Positions 1 through 8,006 are shown, counted from the stretch's first letter. The stretch is DNA of 14,936 nucleotides from Prevotella sp. (GCA_031263965.1 JAISES010000483.1:1-14936), one strand, 5' to 3'. Numbers and translations are program-made. The notes: generated from the sequence alone by a model not told the origin.

Positions 1-458
1 TATTCCTGAAGAACAGGTTTGAGTTGAGCAATATGCTGTTGTGCCAGGCTCCAGGGTGCATCTAAAGCTGTGCTGTTTTGATCGTAAGAATAAGCAAATC
101 TCAGAACAGACTTACATCCGCCGGCCCTTAATGCTTCCATATTAGATTTAATGACTTGCAAATAATCATTCGAAATAACTTTATCTACAAAATCGGGCAT
201 ATAATAAACCGTATATATGAGACTATAGCCCTCATCATAGATTTCTTTAACGGCATCAGCCGTAAGAGGTGCCGCCCTGCCCGAAACAAATTCGCGGTAG
301 GTATAGAACCCTCTTTCGGGATTCATTATAATATTACCACTCTCGATATAATATTTCCCGATGTACCGATCTTCAGGGCTATCGTTGGATCCGTCATCGC
401 TACACGACAATACTGAAAAGAATAACGAGAAACAAATTAAAATATTCATTAAATTCAT
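1..458 (-). CDS. DUF4874/DUF4832-like surface lipoprotein, partial (C-terminus outside window)
   Basis: This is the fourth gene of the susCD operon. It starts 11 bp after the stop of the PKD lipoprotein gene and stays open for 152 codons to the window edge. Translated by eye, it begins MNLMNILICFSLFFSVLSC, a signal peptide with a lipobox and Cys19. An acidic, Ser/Asn-rich stretch (SDDGSNDSPED) follows, as in Bacteroidota lipoproteins exported to the cell surface. The motif NPERGFYTYREF (residues 46-57) and the following segment about sitting and moving along a barrel-like core (IYDEGYSLIYTVYY, later GGCKSVLRFAYSYDQN) resemble the N-terminal DUF4874 domain, which is usually followed by DUF4832. 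These domains are poorly characterised; a TIM-barrel-like, possibly glycan-processing fold is inference. An alternative start lies at 449 (second Met), which would shorten the signal peptide by three residues. Confidence 0.75.
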   Translation of the reverse strand, partial: MNLMNILICFSLFFSVLSCSDDGSNDSPEDRYIGKYYIESGNIIMNPERGFYTYREFVSGRAAPLTADAVKEIYDEGYSLIYTVYYMPDFVDKVISNDYLQVIKSNMEALRAGGCKSVLRFAYSYDQNSTALDAPWSLAQQHIAQLKPVLQE

Positions 459-469
459 ATTTATATGAT

Positions 470-1408
470 TTAAGGTAATTTTACAGTAATAGCACTATTT
501 AAACCGCCATCTTCCAACTTGGAAGGGAGCAAACCGGACGCAGCCCAACTGGCATCGACCAAAGCGACTCCCATCTTAACGGTTCTACCCAGTTCGGGAA
601 CATAAGAACGGATTATTCTGCCCTCTACTTCAACAATGTTGTTTTCCCCTGCCACAAATTGAGAAATCTCTATCGCCTTTGCCGCCGGATCGAAGAGTGT
701 TATCCAGTTCCAGCCGGTTCCGCCATTCCCGTTTGCATCATCATATTCCATGACGGTAGGGGCAAGGTTGTCTTCTCTGGAAGCTTCCAATAAGAATTCG
801 GAACCAATGCCGGACCAATACCATCCCAAGAACCCTGTTTCATTGTAATTATCTTTGTCTATGTAAAACTGGACTACATTGAATTTGGCGGCATCGGCCT
901 TAAGATAGAAGAACACATAATTATCATTTCCGCAAAGCTGCACCTGTTTCAATGCAACCAGATCTGTCACATAAGAAGCGATTGAAGAGGTAGCCAGCAT
1001 GGAAGAAGGAACAGCCTGCCAATCACTGAAATCCCCGTCTATGGTTATGTTTACATCCTCCGGATCCGTTGTACTTCCATCCGACAGATCGACCGTCATT
1101 TTCTTTGAACTTGTCTTACCCTTTTCCCCCCTGATGGTCAATTCAACGGAATATCTCTTACTGGCTTTGAAAAAATGCGTAGGATTTTGTTCTGTCGAAG
1201 TTTCCCCGTCTCCGAATGTCCAATAATAACTATCTGCATTTTCAGATTTGTCTGTAAATACCACTTTCTTATCAAAAGCCTCGTAAGAAAAATTAGCAAC
1301 AGGCAAATATAGAGCTATTTGAACCGGCTCGTCTTCGGAACAAGACGATATAATCAGCGATATAAAGATCAATAAGATTGATTTCGATATTAAAACAATA
1401 TTTTTCAT
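470..1408 (-). CDS. PKD-domain lipoprotein with C-terminal CBM9-like domain (SusE-position glycan-binding protein)
   Basis: This is a predicted 312-residue lipoprotein. Residues 1-22 form a signal peptide ending ISSC, with Cys23 as the lipidation site, and the next residues SEDE fit a surface-export signal. Residues about 36-108 form a PKD domain, shown by YYWTFGDGETSTEQNPTHFF (61-80) and the closing strand RYSVELTIRG. From about residue 119 to the end, ITIDGDFSDW (121-130), the strand NDNYVFFYLKAD and the terminal WAASGLLP segment resemble CBM9/DOMON-like carbohydrate-binding domains. The gene follows susD by 28 bp, the place usually held by SusE/SusF-type surface glycan-binding proteins. 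The likely role is therefore to hold a glycan at the cell surface for the SusCD pair. The lipoprotein and PKD calls are direct. The CBM9-like call rests on motif resemblance, and the ligand is unknown. Confidence 0.82.
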   Translation of the reverse strand: MKNIVLISKSILLIFISLIISSCSEDEPVQIALYLPVANFSYEAFDKKVVFTDKSENADSYYWTFGDGETSTEQNPTHFFKASKRYSVELTIRGEKGKTSSKKMTVDLSDGSTTDPEDVNITIDGDFSDWQAVPSSMLATSSIASYVTDLVALKQVQLCGNDNYVFFYLKADAAKFNVVQFYIDKDNYNETGFLGWYWSGIGSEFLLEASREDNLAPTVMEYDDANGNGGTGWNWITLFDPAAKAIEISQFVAGENNIVEVEGRIIRSYVPELGRTVKMGVALVDASWAASGLLPSKLEDGGLNSAITVKLP

Positions 1409-1436
1409 AACTATAAAGTATTTTAAGGATTTTAAT

Positions 1437-3104
1437 TTAAGGATTTTGAGGAATTCCGCTGGTTGTTATTTCATCCAGAGGAATCAGATATTGCAGCCTG
1501 TTATCGGTATGTTCCACCACTTCCCAGGGTTGCACGCCTGAGTACCTTCTGTCCAGAGACAGTTTATTGCGGTAAATGTCGAAAGCGCGGTGTCCTACGA
1601 AGGCCAGTTCAAGCCTGCGTTCGTCTAAGACTACATCCAAAAGGTTTGTATAACCTTGCATATTGGTTTTACTAAAAAGCTGATTTCCGGACAATCCTGC
1701 CCGTGTGCGGATTACATTTACATCTTCAAGAGCTTTATCGGTATTGTTTGTTTTTGCATAAGCCTCGGCCCTGTTCAATATAACCTCGGCCCAACGAAGC
1801 ATAACCGGAGAACTAAGCATCGGGTCGTCATCCTGATATGAAAACTTGGTAACGAAATACTTAGGCCATCCATAACGGTTCTGCATTTTTAAAGATAGCC
1901 TTACTCTTAATTTCTCTCCATTGAGATTGATGTAGTTCTGCTCATATCCGTTAACTGTTTCTTTCTCAACATATATTTTAGAAGTTTCCTCCATGAAATA
2001 ATATTTGTCTACATCTGTATCCAAAGTAACATCTCTCAGCTCGTTCTGATAGAAATCTTCATCGCCGGGGATAGCCCAGCGTATCATATAGTCAGTTTCA
2101 GATATAGTTTTCGGACTAATAAACTTGCTGCGCAAATCGTTTTTATTTCTGTCAAGCAAATCTAAAATAGGATCGGAAGCATAAATTTCGCCCCAACCTC
2201 CCACTACATCATCCGTCAGAAACATCGATCCGATTGAAGATGTTCCTCGAGATTCTGTTTTTGTATGGGCCACAGCCCAAAGTGTCTCTATCGAATTGAG
2301 TGCATTTGCAAAATAATCAGGATATTGGCTTGACGGCTCCAGCATTGAGTCGGGAGTACTTCCTCCCAACATATCATTTACAGTACTGATTACTTTCTCA
2401 TTTTCCCCCATATACAGATATACCCGGCTCAATAATCCCTGAGCTGCCACTTTGGAAACGTAGCCTGCATTCCCTCTGCGTTCGCCCTGGCTCATCAACC
2501 TGACAGCATTTTCAAGGTCGGAAACGATCAGGTCATATACCTCTCCCACCGTCGTGCGCGTGGTCTCCGTATTAGTAGCGTTTTCTCTTAATACAATCCC
2601 CATATTATCGCGTCCTAAAGAATAATGCTTGGACCATAGCGTAGAAAAATGGAAATTAACGATTGCCCTCATAAAATAATTTTCCCCTTTGAGATAGTCA
2701 GTTTCCACACTAGCCCCATCTTGAACAGATTCAATTACAGAGTTAGCGCCATTAATTATTTTATACCCACACCACCACAAATAACTTATATTGGCCAAGT
2801 TTGCAGCACGTTTATATGTTAATGCCTCATATAAAGGGTCGCTCGTACGCCCTGCCAGACAGACATTATCTCCAATAAACTCAGACATCTGAAAATAGTG
2901 GCGTACATAAGTATTACCAGTGGCCGTTACGCCCTTATATTCCATTTGTGCTTTAAACATCGAATAGTTTCCATCCGTAATATACTCTGCACTAGATGGA
3001 TCTTGCTCCATTTGCTCTGGAGTTAATTTATCGTTAGGTAAATAATCCATTTCACATGAAAACATGGTCAATGCCATAACTGCTAGTATAATAATTTTTT
3101 TCAT
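1437..3104 (-). CDS. susD: SusD/RagB-family outer-membrane nutrient-binding lipoprotein
   Basis: This is a 555-residue protein, normal for the family. The signal peptide MKKIIILAVMALTMFSC gives lipidated Cys17, followed by EMDYLPND. Family landmarks include the N-terminal block with NYFMRAIVNFHFSTLWSKHY, TPR-like helices with GLLSRVYLYMGENEKVI, and the C-terminal block with MLRWAEVILNRAEAYAKTN, VIRTRAGLSG and LDERRLELAFVGHRAFD. The protein ends PLDEITTSGIPQNP, close to the usual SusD C-terminus. SusD proteins act as a hinged lid on the SusC barrel and bind the glycan (or, in some systems, peptide) at the cell surface. The gene starts 18 bp after susC ends, so the two are almost certainly co-transcribed and form a complex. 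The gene symbol denotes the family only; the substrate need not be starch. Confidence 0.95.
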   Translation of the reverse strand: MKKIIILAVMALTMFSCEMDYLPNDKLTPEQMEQDPSSAEYITDGNYSMFKAQMEYKGVTATGNTYVRHYFQMSEFIGDNVCLAGRTSDPLYEALTYKRAANLANISYLWWCGYKIINGANSVIESVQDGASVETDYLKGENYFMRAIVNFHFSTLWSKHYSLGRDNMGIVLRENATNTETTRTTVGEVYDLIVSDLENAVRLMSQGERRGNAGYVSKVAAQGLLSRVYLYMGENEKVISTVNDMLGGSTPDSMLEPSSQYPDYFANALNSIETLWAVAHTKTESRGTSSIGSMFLTDDVVGGWGEIYASDPILDLLDRNKNDLRSKFISPKTISETDYMIRWAIPGDEDFYQNELRDVTLDTDVDKYYFMEETSKIYVEKETVNGYEQNYINLNGEKLRVRLSLKMQNRYGWPKYFVTKFSYQDDDPMLSSPVMLRWAEVILNRAEAYAKTNNTDKALEDVNVIRTRAGLSGNQLFSKTNMQGYTNLLDVVLDERRLELAFVGHRAFDIYRNKLSLDRRYSGVQPWEVVEHTDNRLQYLIPLDEITTSGIPQNP

Positions 3105-3122
3105 AACAGTATTATTCCTTTT

Positions 3123-6089
3123 TTAAAAATTAATATCAAAACCAAACATAAACTGCCGGCTAATAGGATAACTCTCTGTATATAAACCCGGAAGACTCCA
3201 ATCTCCTTTTCTCATATTTACTTCAGGGTCTGTTCCCGAAAACTTTGTAAAAGTCAGAGGATTATCCACCGAAACAAAGAGTTTGCATGATTGCATTTTC
3301 AATTTTTCAATCCATTTTTTTTGTAAATTATATGACAGGGTAATATTTCTTATTCGCAGGAAGCTCCCATCTTCAAGATATCGCGAGGATGTACTGTTTG
3401 ATGCCTTATTGCCATTTCTGGCCAATCTGGGATGAGTAGCAACGTCTCCGGGCTTTTCCCAACGATTCCATCCTGATTTTAGACTCATCATATTATATCC
3501 CATATATGCTCCGTCCGAATCGTATTTTTCACGGGTATAGTTGTATACATCGCTCCCGTAAACAAAATTTCCTGTAATATGCAGTCCTACACCTTTATAT
3601 TCAACCGTATTGGAAAATCCTCCGGAAAATTCAGGCGTAGCCTTACCAACTACCTGCAGATCGGCTTGGGCATAATCGTTAGTTCCTTCGCTGCCTATTA
3701 CATTACCATCACTGTCTTTGATCAGCTTTTCCCAAACAGGATCTCCGTTTACATAATCAACTCCAATCCACTTTGGCATATACCAACTATAAATATCCTG
3801 TCCGTTTTTCACTTGTTGAGCTACGGATGTACTTCCATATTTTTGAAGGAAACTCTCATTGTTTGGTAACGACATAACTTTGTTCTTATTAAAACCTATA
3901 TTGAAAGAAGTAGTCCACAGAAAGTCTTTTGTTTTTATATTTTCAGAGCTAATCTGAATTTCCAGTCCTCTGTTTTGCACACTTCCTGCATTTTCCAGCC
4001 TTTCATAAAATCCCGTACTTGTAGGTTTCGGTACAAGCAATAATAGGTCTTTATTATCAATATTATATACATCCAGGTTCAGATGCAATCTCTTCCAGAT
4101 ACTTACGTCGACTCCTACGCCCGACATATGAGCCGATTCCCATGCCAGTTGGGGATTTGCAAGTCTGTCGGCCACAGCTCCCACTTTATCCTGATAACTT
4201 GAGTTAAGGGCATATACCGCCATTGTTCTGAAAAGTTCTATATTGGAATTTCCTGTTACTCCATAACTTGCCCTAAGTTTCAGGAAAGAAATAATGTTAT
4301 CGCCCTTTAGAAATTCTTCGTTGCTTATCAACCAGGATCCGGCAACTGAAGGGAAATAACCGGTACGTGTATCTTTCCCGAATCTGGAATTTGTATCCGC
4401 CCTCAATGAGGTTGTAAGAAAATATTTATTCTTATAACTATATTGGAGCTGAGCAAAAGCAGACCATGATGCCGATCTGTATTTATATCCGGCAACAGAA
4501 AAAGGTGTTGTTGAGCTAAGCCCATCCATACCTCCGGGCATACCCGTTCCTGCGGCTCCTGTAAAATCATCGACTCCTCTTCCAAACTCAAGACCTAACA
4601 TATCCGACAAAGAATGGTCCCCGAAATTGTTGTTTGTCTTCAACAAATTGGTAGATCCCCACGAAGAGAACATTCCAATGTTATTAAGCAAGTAACCTTT
4701 AGCATACTCCGGATCTACCGACCGGGGATCCACATATCTTGAATACTTGTAATTGCTTCTCGATGCACGATTAGACGTGGAGAACGATAACCAATCCAGG
4801 ATATTCCAATTTAATTGCAAATCGGCAACTAAATCTTGGGATTTATTCCTCGCATAATTGTATTGTTCATTATAGAGGAAGTTACGTTTATCCTGAGTAT
4901 ACCACGGCTGCCCGTTATCGGGACGGGTATCTCCGCTAATCCTCGCCAATTTGCCGTTCTCGTCATAAGGGTTATCCCACGGCATACTACCGTAAGCACC
5001 TTCCAGATTAATGTAACTTGAAGCCTCCCGGCTATGATTTTCAGTATAATTAATACGAATATTCATATCTACGTTACTTGCCAGCTTACTGTTCAGATTT
5101 ACACGGGATGAAATCCTGTCGAACTTAGTATTTCTCAATGTTCCATCTTCTTTATAGTAATCTGTGCTCACAAAATAGCCGAGCTTTCCGGTGCTGCCCG
5201 AAGCCGAAAGATAGTAGTTTTGTATATTTCCGGTTTGAAATGCAGCATCCAGCCAGTCGAAGTTCCTGTCTCTTAATTCTTCCGGACGTTGATCCGTTAT
5301 GAGTTGAGCATGAACATCATAAATCTCTGCTCCGTTCATCATGCTGAAATTCCCCTGCAAAGCATTCTTGAACCCAATGTTCGTTTTGAAATTTATTTTA
5401 GTCGGTTGATCCTGTAATGCCTTTTTTGTGGTGACAACAATTACGCCTCCGGCAGCAGCAGAACCATATAATGCTGTTGCTCCGGCATCTTTCAATACAG
5501 TTATAGTCTCAACATCATTCGCATTAAAAGAGCCTCCGGGGATTCCGTCAACAACAAACAGAGGATCAGGGGCAGCAGATATCGACCCTGTTCCCCGGAT
5601 TTGTATCATCGCAGCTGAGCCCGGTTGTCCGGACGAATTGGAGATCATGACTCCTGCAACTTTTCCCTGCAACATATTACCTATGTCGGAAGTGGTTACA
5701 TCTGTCACCTGACCGCCGTTTAATGTAACGACTGCACTGGATAGTTCAGCTTTCTTCATGCTGGAATACCCCATTACTACAATATCTTCCAGGATATTGG
5801 TTTCCGGATCAAGCGTAACATTAATTTTGTTTCTACCATTGACGGGCTCTTCTACCGATTTAAAGCTTATGTAAGAAAAAACCAAAGTAGCTTTGGCATC
5901 TGCCGTAATAACATAATTACCATCTATGTCAGACATAGACGAAACAGTTGCTCCTTTAACATTTACAGTAGCCCCGATCAAAGGCATTTTATCTTCGCCC
6001 GAAACAATCTTTCCCTCGATTTTGACCGACTGAGCTGAAGATAAAAGCGATAGACAAGTCAAACATAAAACCAGTATTAAATTTTTCAT
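3123..6089 (-). CDS. susC: SusC/RagA-family TonB-dependent outer-membrane transporter
   Basis: This is a 988-residue TonB-dependent transporter and the first gene of the operon. The signal peptide covers residues 1-19 (cleavage near SSA-QS). A carboxypeptidase-D regulatory-like domain follows at about 22-95 (KIEGKIVSGEDKMPLIGATV). The TonB-box-like segment EDIVVMGY is at 101-108. The plug at about 110-223 carries the SusC-type motif IRGTGSISAAPDPLFVVDGIPGG (within 164-186) and ends VIVVTTKK. The remainder is the 22-strand barrel, ending MFGFDINF with a terminal Phe. SusC imports ligand captured by SusD using TonB/proton-motive energy. No STN (secretin/TonB N-terminal) signalling domain precedes the carboxypeptidase-like domain, so direct anti-sigma-factor signalling by this protein is unlikely. 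The reading frame is intact. The substrate is unknown. Confidence 0.96.
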   Translation of the reverse strand: MKNLILVLCLTCLSLLSSAQSVKIEGKIVSGEDKMPLIGATVNVKGATVSSMSDIDGNYVITADAKATLVFSYISFKSVEEPVNGRNKINVTLDPETNILEDIVVMGYSSMKKAELSSAVVTLNGGQVTDVTTSDIGNMLQGKVAGVMISNSSGQPGSAAMIQIRGTGSISAAPDPLFVVDGIPGGSFNANDVETITVLKDAGATALYGSAAAGGVIVVTTKKALQDQPTKINFKTNIGFKNALQGNFSMMNGAEIYDVHAQLITDQRPEELRDRNFDWLDAAFQTGNIQNYYLSASGSTGKLGYFVSTDYYKEDGTLRNTKFDRISSRVNLNSKLASNVDMNIRINYTENHSREASSYINLEGAYGSMPWDNPYDENGKLARISGDTRPDNGQPWYTQDKRNFLYNEQYNYARNKSQDLVADLQLNWNILDWLSFSTSNRASRSNYKYSRYVDPRSVDPEYAKGYLLNNIGMFSSWGSTNLLKTNNNFGDHSLSDMLGLEFGRGVDDFTGAAGTGMPGGMDGLSSTTPFSVAGYKYRSASWSAFAQLQYSYKNKYFLTTSLRADTNSRFGKDTRTGYFPSVAGSWLISNEEFLKGDNIISFLKLRASYGVTGNSNIELFRTMAVYALNSSYQDKVGAVADRLANPQLAWESAHMSGVGVDVSIWKRLHLNLDVYNIDNKDLLLLVPKPTSTGFYERLENAGSVQNRGLEIQISSENIKTKDFLWTTSFNIGFNKNKVMSLPNNESFLQKYGSTSVAQQVKNGQDIYSWYMPKWIGVDYVNGDPVWEKLIKDSDGNVIGSEGTNDYAQADLQVVGKATPEFSGGFSNTVEYKGVGLHITGNFVYGSDVYNYTREKYDSDGAYMGYNMMSLKSGWNRWEKPGDVATHPRLARNGNKASNSTSSRYLEDGSFLRIRNITLSYNLQKKWIEKLKMQSCKLFVSVDNPLTFTKFSGTDPEVNMRKGDWSLPGLYTESYPISRQFMFGFDINF

Positions 6090-6156
6090 AGATCACATTT
6101 AAATATTAGATTAATCATTAATAAACGCCAATCTTAAAATTAGCTTTACTAATGGA

Positions 6157-6164
6157 CAAAGATA
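6157..6164 (-). promoter_or_regulatory. Bacteroides -7 promoter element for the susC operon
   Basis: Read on the minus strand this is TATCTTTG, an exact match to the Bacteroidota -7 consensus TAnnTTTG, 68 bp upstream of the susC ATG. No clear -33 TTG lies at the usual distance. A short inverted repeat, TCCTG (6166-6170) and CAGGA (6180-6184), sits just upstream of the motif and could be an operator, but a five-base match is weak. Confidence 0.5.
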
Positions 6165-6317
6165 TTCCTGAACATACAACAGGACTTGCCTTATTGTAAT
6201 TATTTCTTGTCATATTATACAAAAGCCTGTAACGTCAGGATTGACTAATTAACTGATGTTACGCAAGACCGGAACAAATCCATGAAAAAATGACGTGTTT
6301 ATAGGGCTAGTTTCTCC

Positions 6318-6385
6318 CGTCATTGCGAGGGTTTACCTGAAGCAATCCACTGACCCCACCCCGGCCCTCCCCAAAAGACAGGGCT
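6318..6385. repeat. GC-rich mosaic of dispersed-repeat fragments
   Basis: A GC-rich island sits in an otherwise AT-rich spacer. It contains CGTCATTGCGAGG (6318-6330) and GAAGCAATCC (6339-6348), the two halves of a short interspersed repeat seen in many unrelated bacterial genomes. It then has CCCCACCCCGGCCCTCCCC (6354-6372), a C-rich phrase familiar from intergenic repeats of Bacteroidota. GGCCCT (6363-6368) can pair with AGGGCT (6380-6385), allowing one G-T pair, around an 11-base loop. Recognition is from memory of such repeats, and copy number in this genome cannot be judged from one window. Confidence 0.5.
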
Positions 6386-6459
6386 GATAATTTCTGATTT
6401 TAAACACAGAGTAAAAAGAGTAAGAGGAGTTCTTTATTTCATTATTTTTCAGGATAAGT

Positions 6460-6621
6460 ATGAAATACTATTTTCAGAAACAGTTTCTAATATTGCTTGT
6501 GGAAGTTGTTAAGTTTAAAGAAAGTGTGTCGAAAGAAATTCCGGATTCTTTTTGTCATGTTGAATTGGCTAAAGGAACGCTGTTTGTAAGAACAGGCAAG
6601 GCCAATGACAAAGGTATATAA
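6460..6621 (+). CDS. Doubtful small ORF, 53 residues, no recognised family
   Basis: This is the only plus-strand frame of note in the 588-bp spacer between susC and the sorting-domain gene. Its product would start MKYYFQKQFLILLVEVVKFK and end RTGKANDKGI. It has a hydrophobic start but no clear signal-peptide cleavage site. It has no good ribosome-binding site; the nearest purine-rich run, AAGAGGAG, is about 30 bp upstream. A near-match to the -7 element (TATTTTTC, 6443-6450) lies 10 bp before the ATG, probably too close. I recognise no family. It may be a decayed gene fragment or chance, and the inverted repeat at 6524/6643 starts inside it. Confidence 0.2.
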   Translation: MKYYFQKQFLILLVEVVKFKESVSKEIPDSFCHVELAKGTLFVRTGKANDKGI

Positions 6622-6654
6622 CACTTTAATAGTGCAATTCTACTTTTGACACAC
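6524..6654. repeat. Short imperfect terminal-like inverted repeat pair (possible IS or MITE remnant)
   Basis: GTGTGTCGAAAG (6524-6535) is matched in inverted orientation by CTTTTGACACAC (6643-6654), with 11 of 12 bases complementary, spanning 131 bp. On the minus strand the right end extends to GGGTGTGTCAAAAG, which resembles ends of Bacteroidota insertion sequences. There is no transposase and no target-site duplication that I can define, so this is at best a decayed element. Confidence 0.3.
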
Positions 6655-6677
6655 CCTTTTGTCTCTTTTGATTTTAG

Positions 6678-7013
6678 TTATCTTACTATTACTTTTTGCG
6701 CAGATTTACCGGCCTTTAGTATATATAACCCTTTCGGCAGGTCGAGATAACAGCTTCCAACACATGTTTTGAGATTAATGCTGGTCACTTTTACTCCTAA
6801 GATGCTGTACACTTCCAGATAGCCGGATGTAGGAACATTTTCCATTTTTATTTTGGTGGTATTATTTATATTTACCTCCAAAGTCGTGGTATTATCCAAT
6901 GGCTGGCCTGTAATAGAAAAACCGTTCACCGGAAAATCTGCACCTTTCGAATTAGCTTGAAAAGAGATCCCTGTGAACAAGATAAGGAACAATATATACT
7001 TAAATTTTCCCAT
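6678..7013 (-). CDS. Small secreted protein consisting mainly of a T9SS-type C-terminal sorting domain
   Basis: This is a 111-residue protein. Residues 1-20 form a signal peptide (MGKFKYILFLILFTGISFQA, probable cleavage before NSKG). The rest resembles a T9SS type A C-terminal sorting domain: strands around TTLEVNINNTTKIKMENV, then GYLEVYSILGVKVTSINL (64-81), DLPKGLYILKAGKSAQKVIVR (91-111), with the typical GLYILK and basic KVIVR ending. Such domains normally end a much larger cargo protein and direct it through the T9SS to the cell surface. Here there is almost no cargo. Cys84 and Cys88 lie between the last strands and could form a disulfide. The gene has its own -7 promoter motif and is not a visible remnant of a longer gene, since its signal peptide and start are intact. 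Its function is unknown. Confidence 0.8.
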   Translation of the reverse strand: MGKFKYILFLILFTGISFQANSKGADFPVNGFSITGQPLDNTTTLEVNINNTTKIKMENVPTSGYLEVYSILGVKVTSINLKTCVGSCYLDLPKGLYILKAGKSAQKVIVR

Positions 7014-7034
7014 TATCTATATTACTGACAAGGA

Positions 7035-7042
7035 CAAATATA
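7035..7042 (-). promoter_or_regulatory. Bacteroides -7 promoter element for the sorting-domain gene
   Basis: The minus-strand sequence is TATATTTG, an exact match to TAnnTTTG, ending 21 bp before the ATG at 7013. This implies a leader of about 15 bases. The -33 region is AT-rich with no clear TTG. The motif lies in the 78-bp gap after rnz, suggesting the small gene is transcribed independently of the que-rnz operon. Confidence 0.55.
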
Positions 7043-7091
7043 GGTATTAAAGATTATAAAATACTAAAAAAACAGGAAAAAATACAGGAGT

Positions 7092-8006
7092 TCACAATTT
7101 TTCACGAAGTCCTTCGTTAGCAAGTATGGTATTTCCGAAAATTTCCTTTGCTTCACTCAGTAATACCTGATTATCCGGATAACGAGCCGAGAAGTGCCCC
7201 AGCATCAATTTTTTCACATTCGCCCGTTTTGCTATCTCTGCGGCTTGGTGTGCAGTAGAGTGTCCTGTTTGTCTGGCCCTTACCGCATCAGAGTTTGTGA
7301 ATGTAGCTTCGTGATACAACATGTCAACTCCTTCTATGACAGGTATTATTTTTTCGTTATAGGCTGTATCGGAGCAATAGGCATACGAACGAGCCGGCTC
7401 GGCAGGAGCTGTCAGCCTTGCATTAGGAATTACATTTCCCTCCGCTGTAATAAAATCGGCTCCTTGTTTAATCTTAGCAAGTTCTTTTACCGGAATATTA
7501 TAAAACTTGATTAAGTCCGTGATCAGATGAGCTTCTTTCTGCTTTTCCCGAAATAAAAAGCCCGCACATGGTACGCGATGCTTTAATGGAATGGTTTGTA
7601 CCGTTACAGAACGATCCTCGTATATAATTTCGCTTTTTTGAGGATTGAATGTTTGTATTCTTACCTGAAAAGGATGATCTTTACAAAAAAAGTCGATTCC
7701 GGGGCGGAGTATTTCCTCTAATCCCGCGACAGAATGAATGACTAAATCGCCTGTACGTCCCAAAAGTCCCAGCGTTGAAATGAGCCCTATTAATCCGAAA
7801 CAATGGTCGCCGTGCAGATGTGAGATAAATATTTGTGTCAGCCGGCCAAAGCGTAGTTTACTTCTTCTCAACTGTAATTGCGTTCCTTCTCCGCAATCTA
7901 TCATAAATAGTTTGTCCCTTACATTTATTATCTGCGATGAAGGATTGTGGCGGGTGGTGGGCGTTGCCGAACCACACCCCAATATATCAATTTCGAATTT
8001 TTCCAT
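7092..8006 (-). CDS. rnz: Ribonuclease Z (tRNA 3'-processing endonuclease)
   Basis: This 304-residue protein has the length of the short-form tRNase Z family. It is a metallo-beta-lactamase-fold endonuclease that cuts the 3' trailer from tRNA precursors lacking an encoded CCA. The metal site is complete: HLHGDH at residues 63-68, His143 in LKHRV, Asp213 in YCSDTAY, and His271 in LGHFSARY. GCGSATPT near the N-terminus, the exosite-arm segment around 150-200 and YHEATF plus GHSTAHQAA (from residue 231) are also typical. Its ATG overlaps the queE stop by one base in a TAATG arrangement, which implies translational coupling. The frame is intact. Confidence 0.96.
   Translation of the reverse strand: MEKFEIDILGCGSATPTTRHNPSSQIINVRDKLFMIDCGEGTQLQLRRSKLRFGRLTQIFISHLHGDHCFGLIGLISTLGLLGRTGDLVIHSVAGLEEILRPGIDFFCKDHPFQVRIQTFNPQKSEIIYEDRSVTVQTIPLKHRVPCAGFLFREKQKEAHLITDLIKFYNIPVKELAKIKQGADFITAEGNVIPNARLTAPAEPARSYAYCSDTAYNEKIIPVIEGVDMLYHEATFTNSDAVRARQTGHSTAHQAAEIAKRANVKKLMLGHFSARYPDNQVLLSEAKEIFGNTILANEGLREKL

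Noticed and set aside
156..416. 86-codon plus-strand frame at the left edge
   Set aside because: It is antisense to the DUF4874-like lipoprotein, whose minus-strand frame has a signal peptide, a lipobox and family motifs.
6090..6677. Intact insertion sequence in the susC upstream spacer
   Set aside because: No transposase frame or definable target duplication is present; only a 12-base imperfect inverted repeat pair and repeat fragments are visible.
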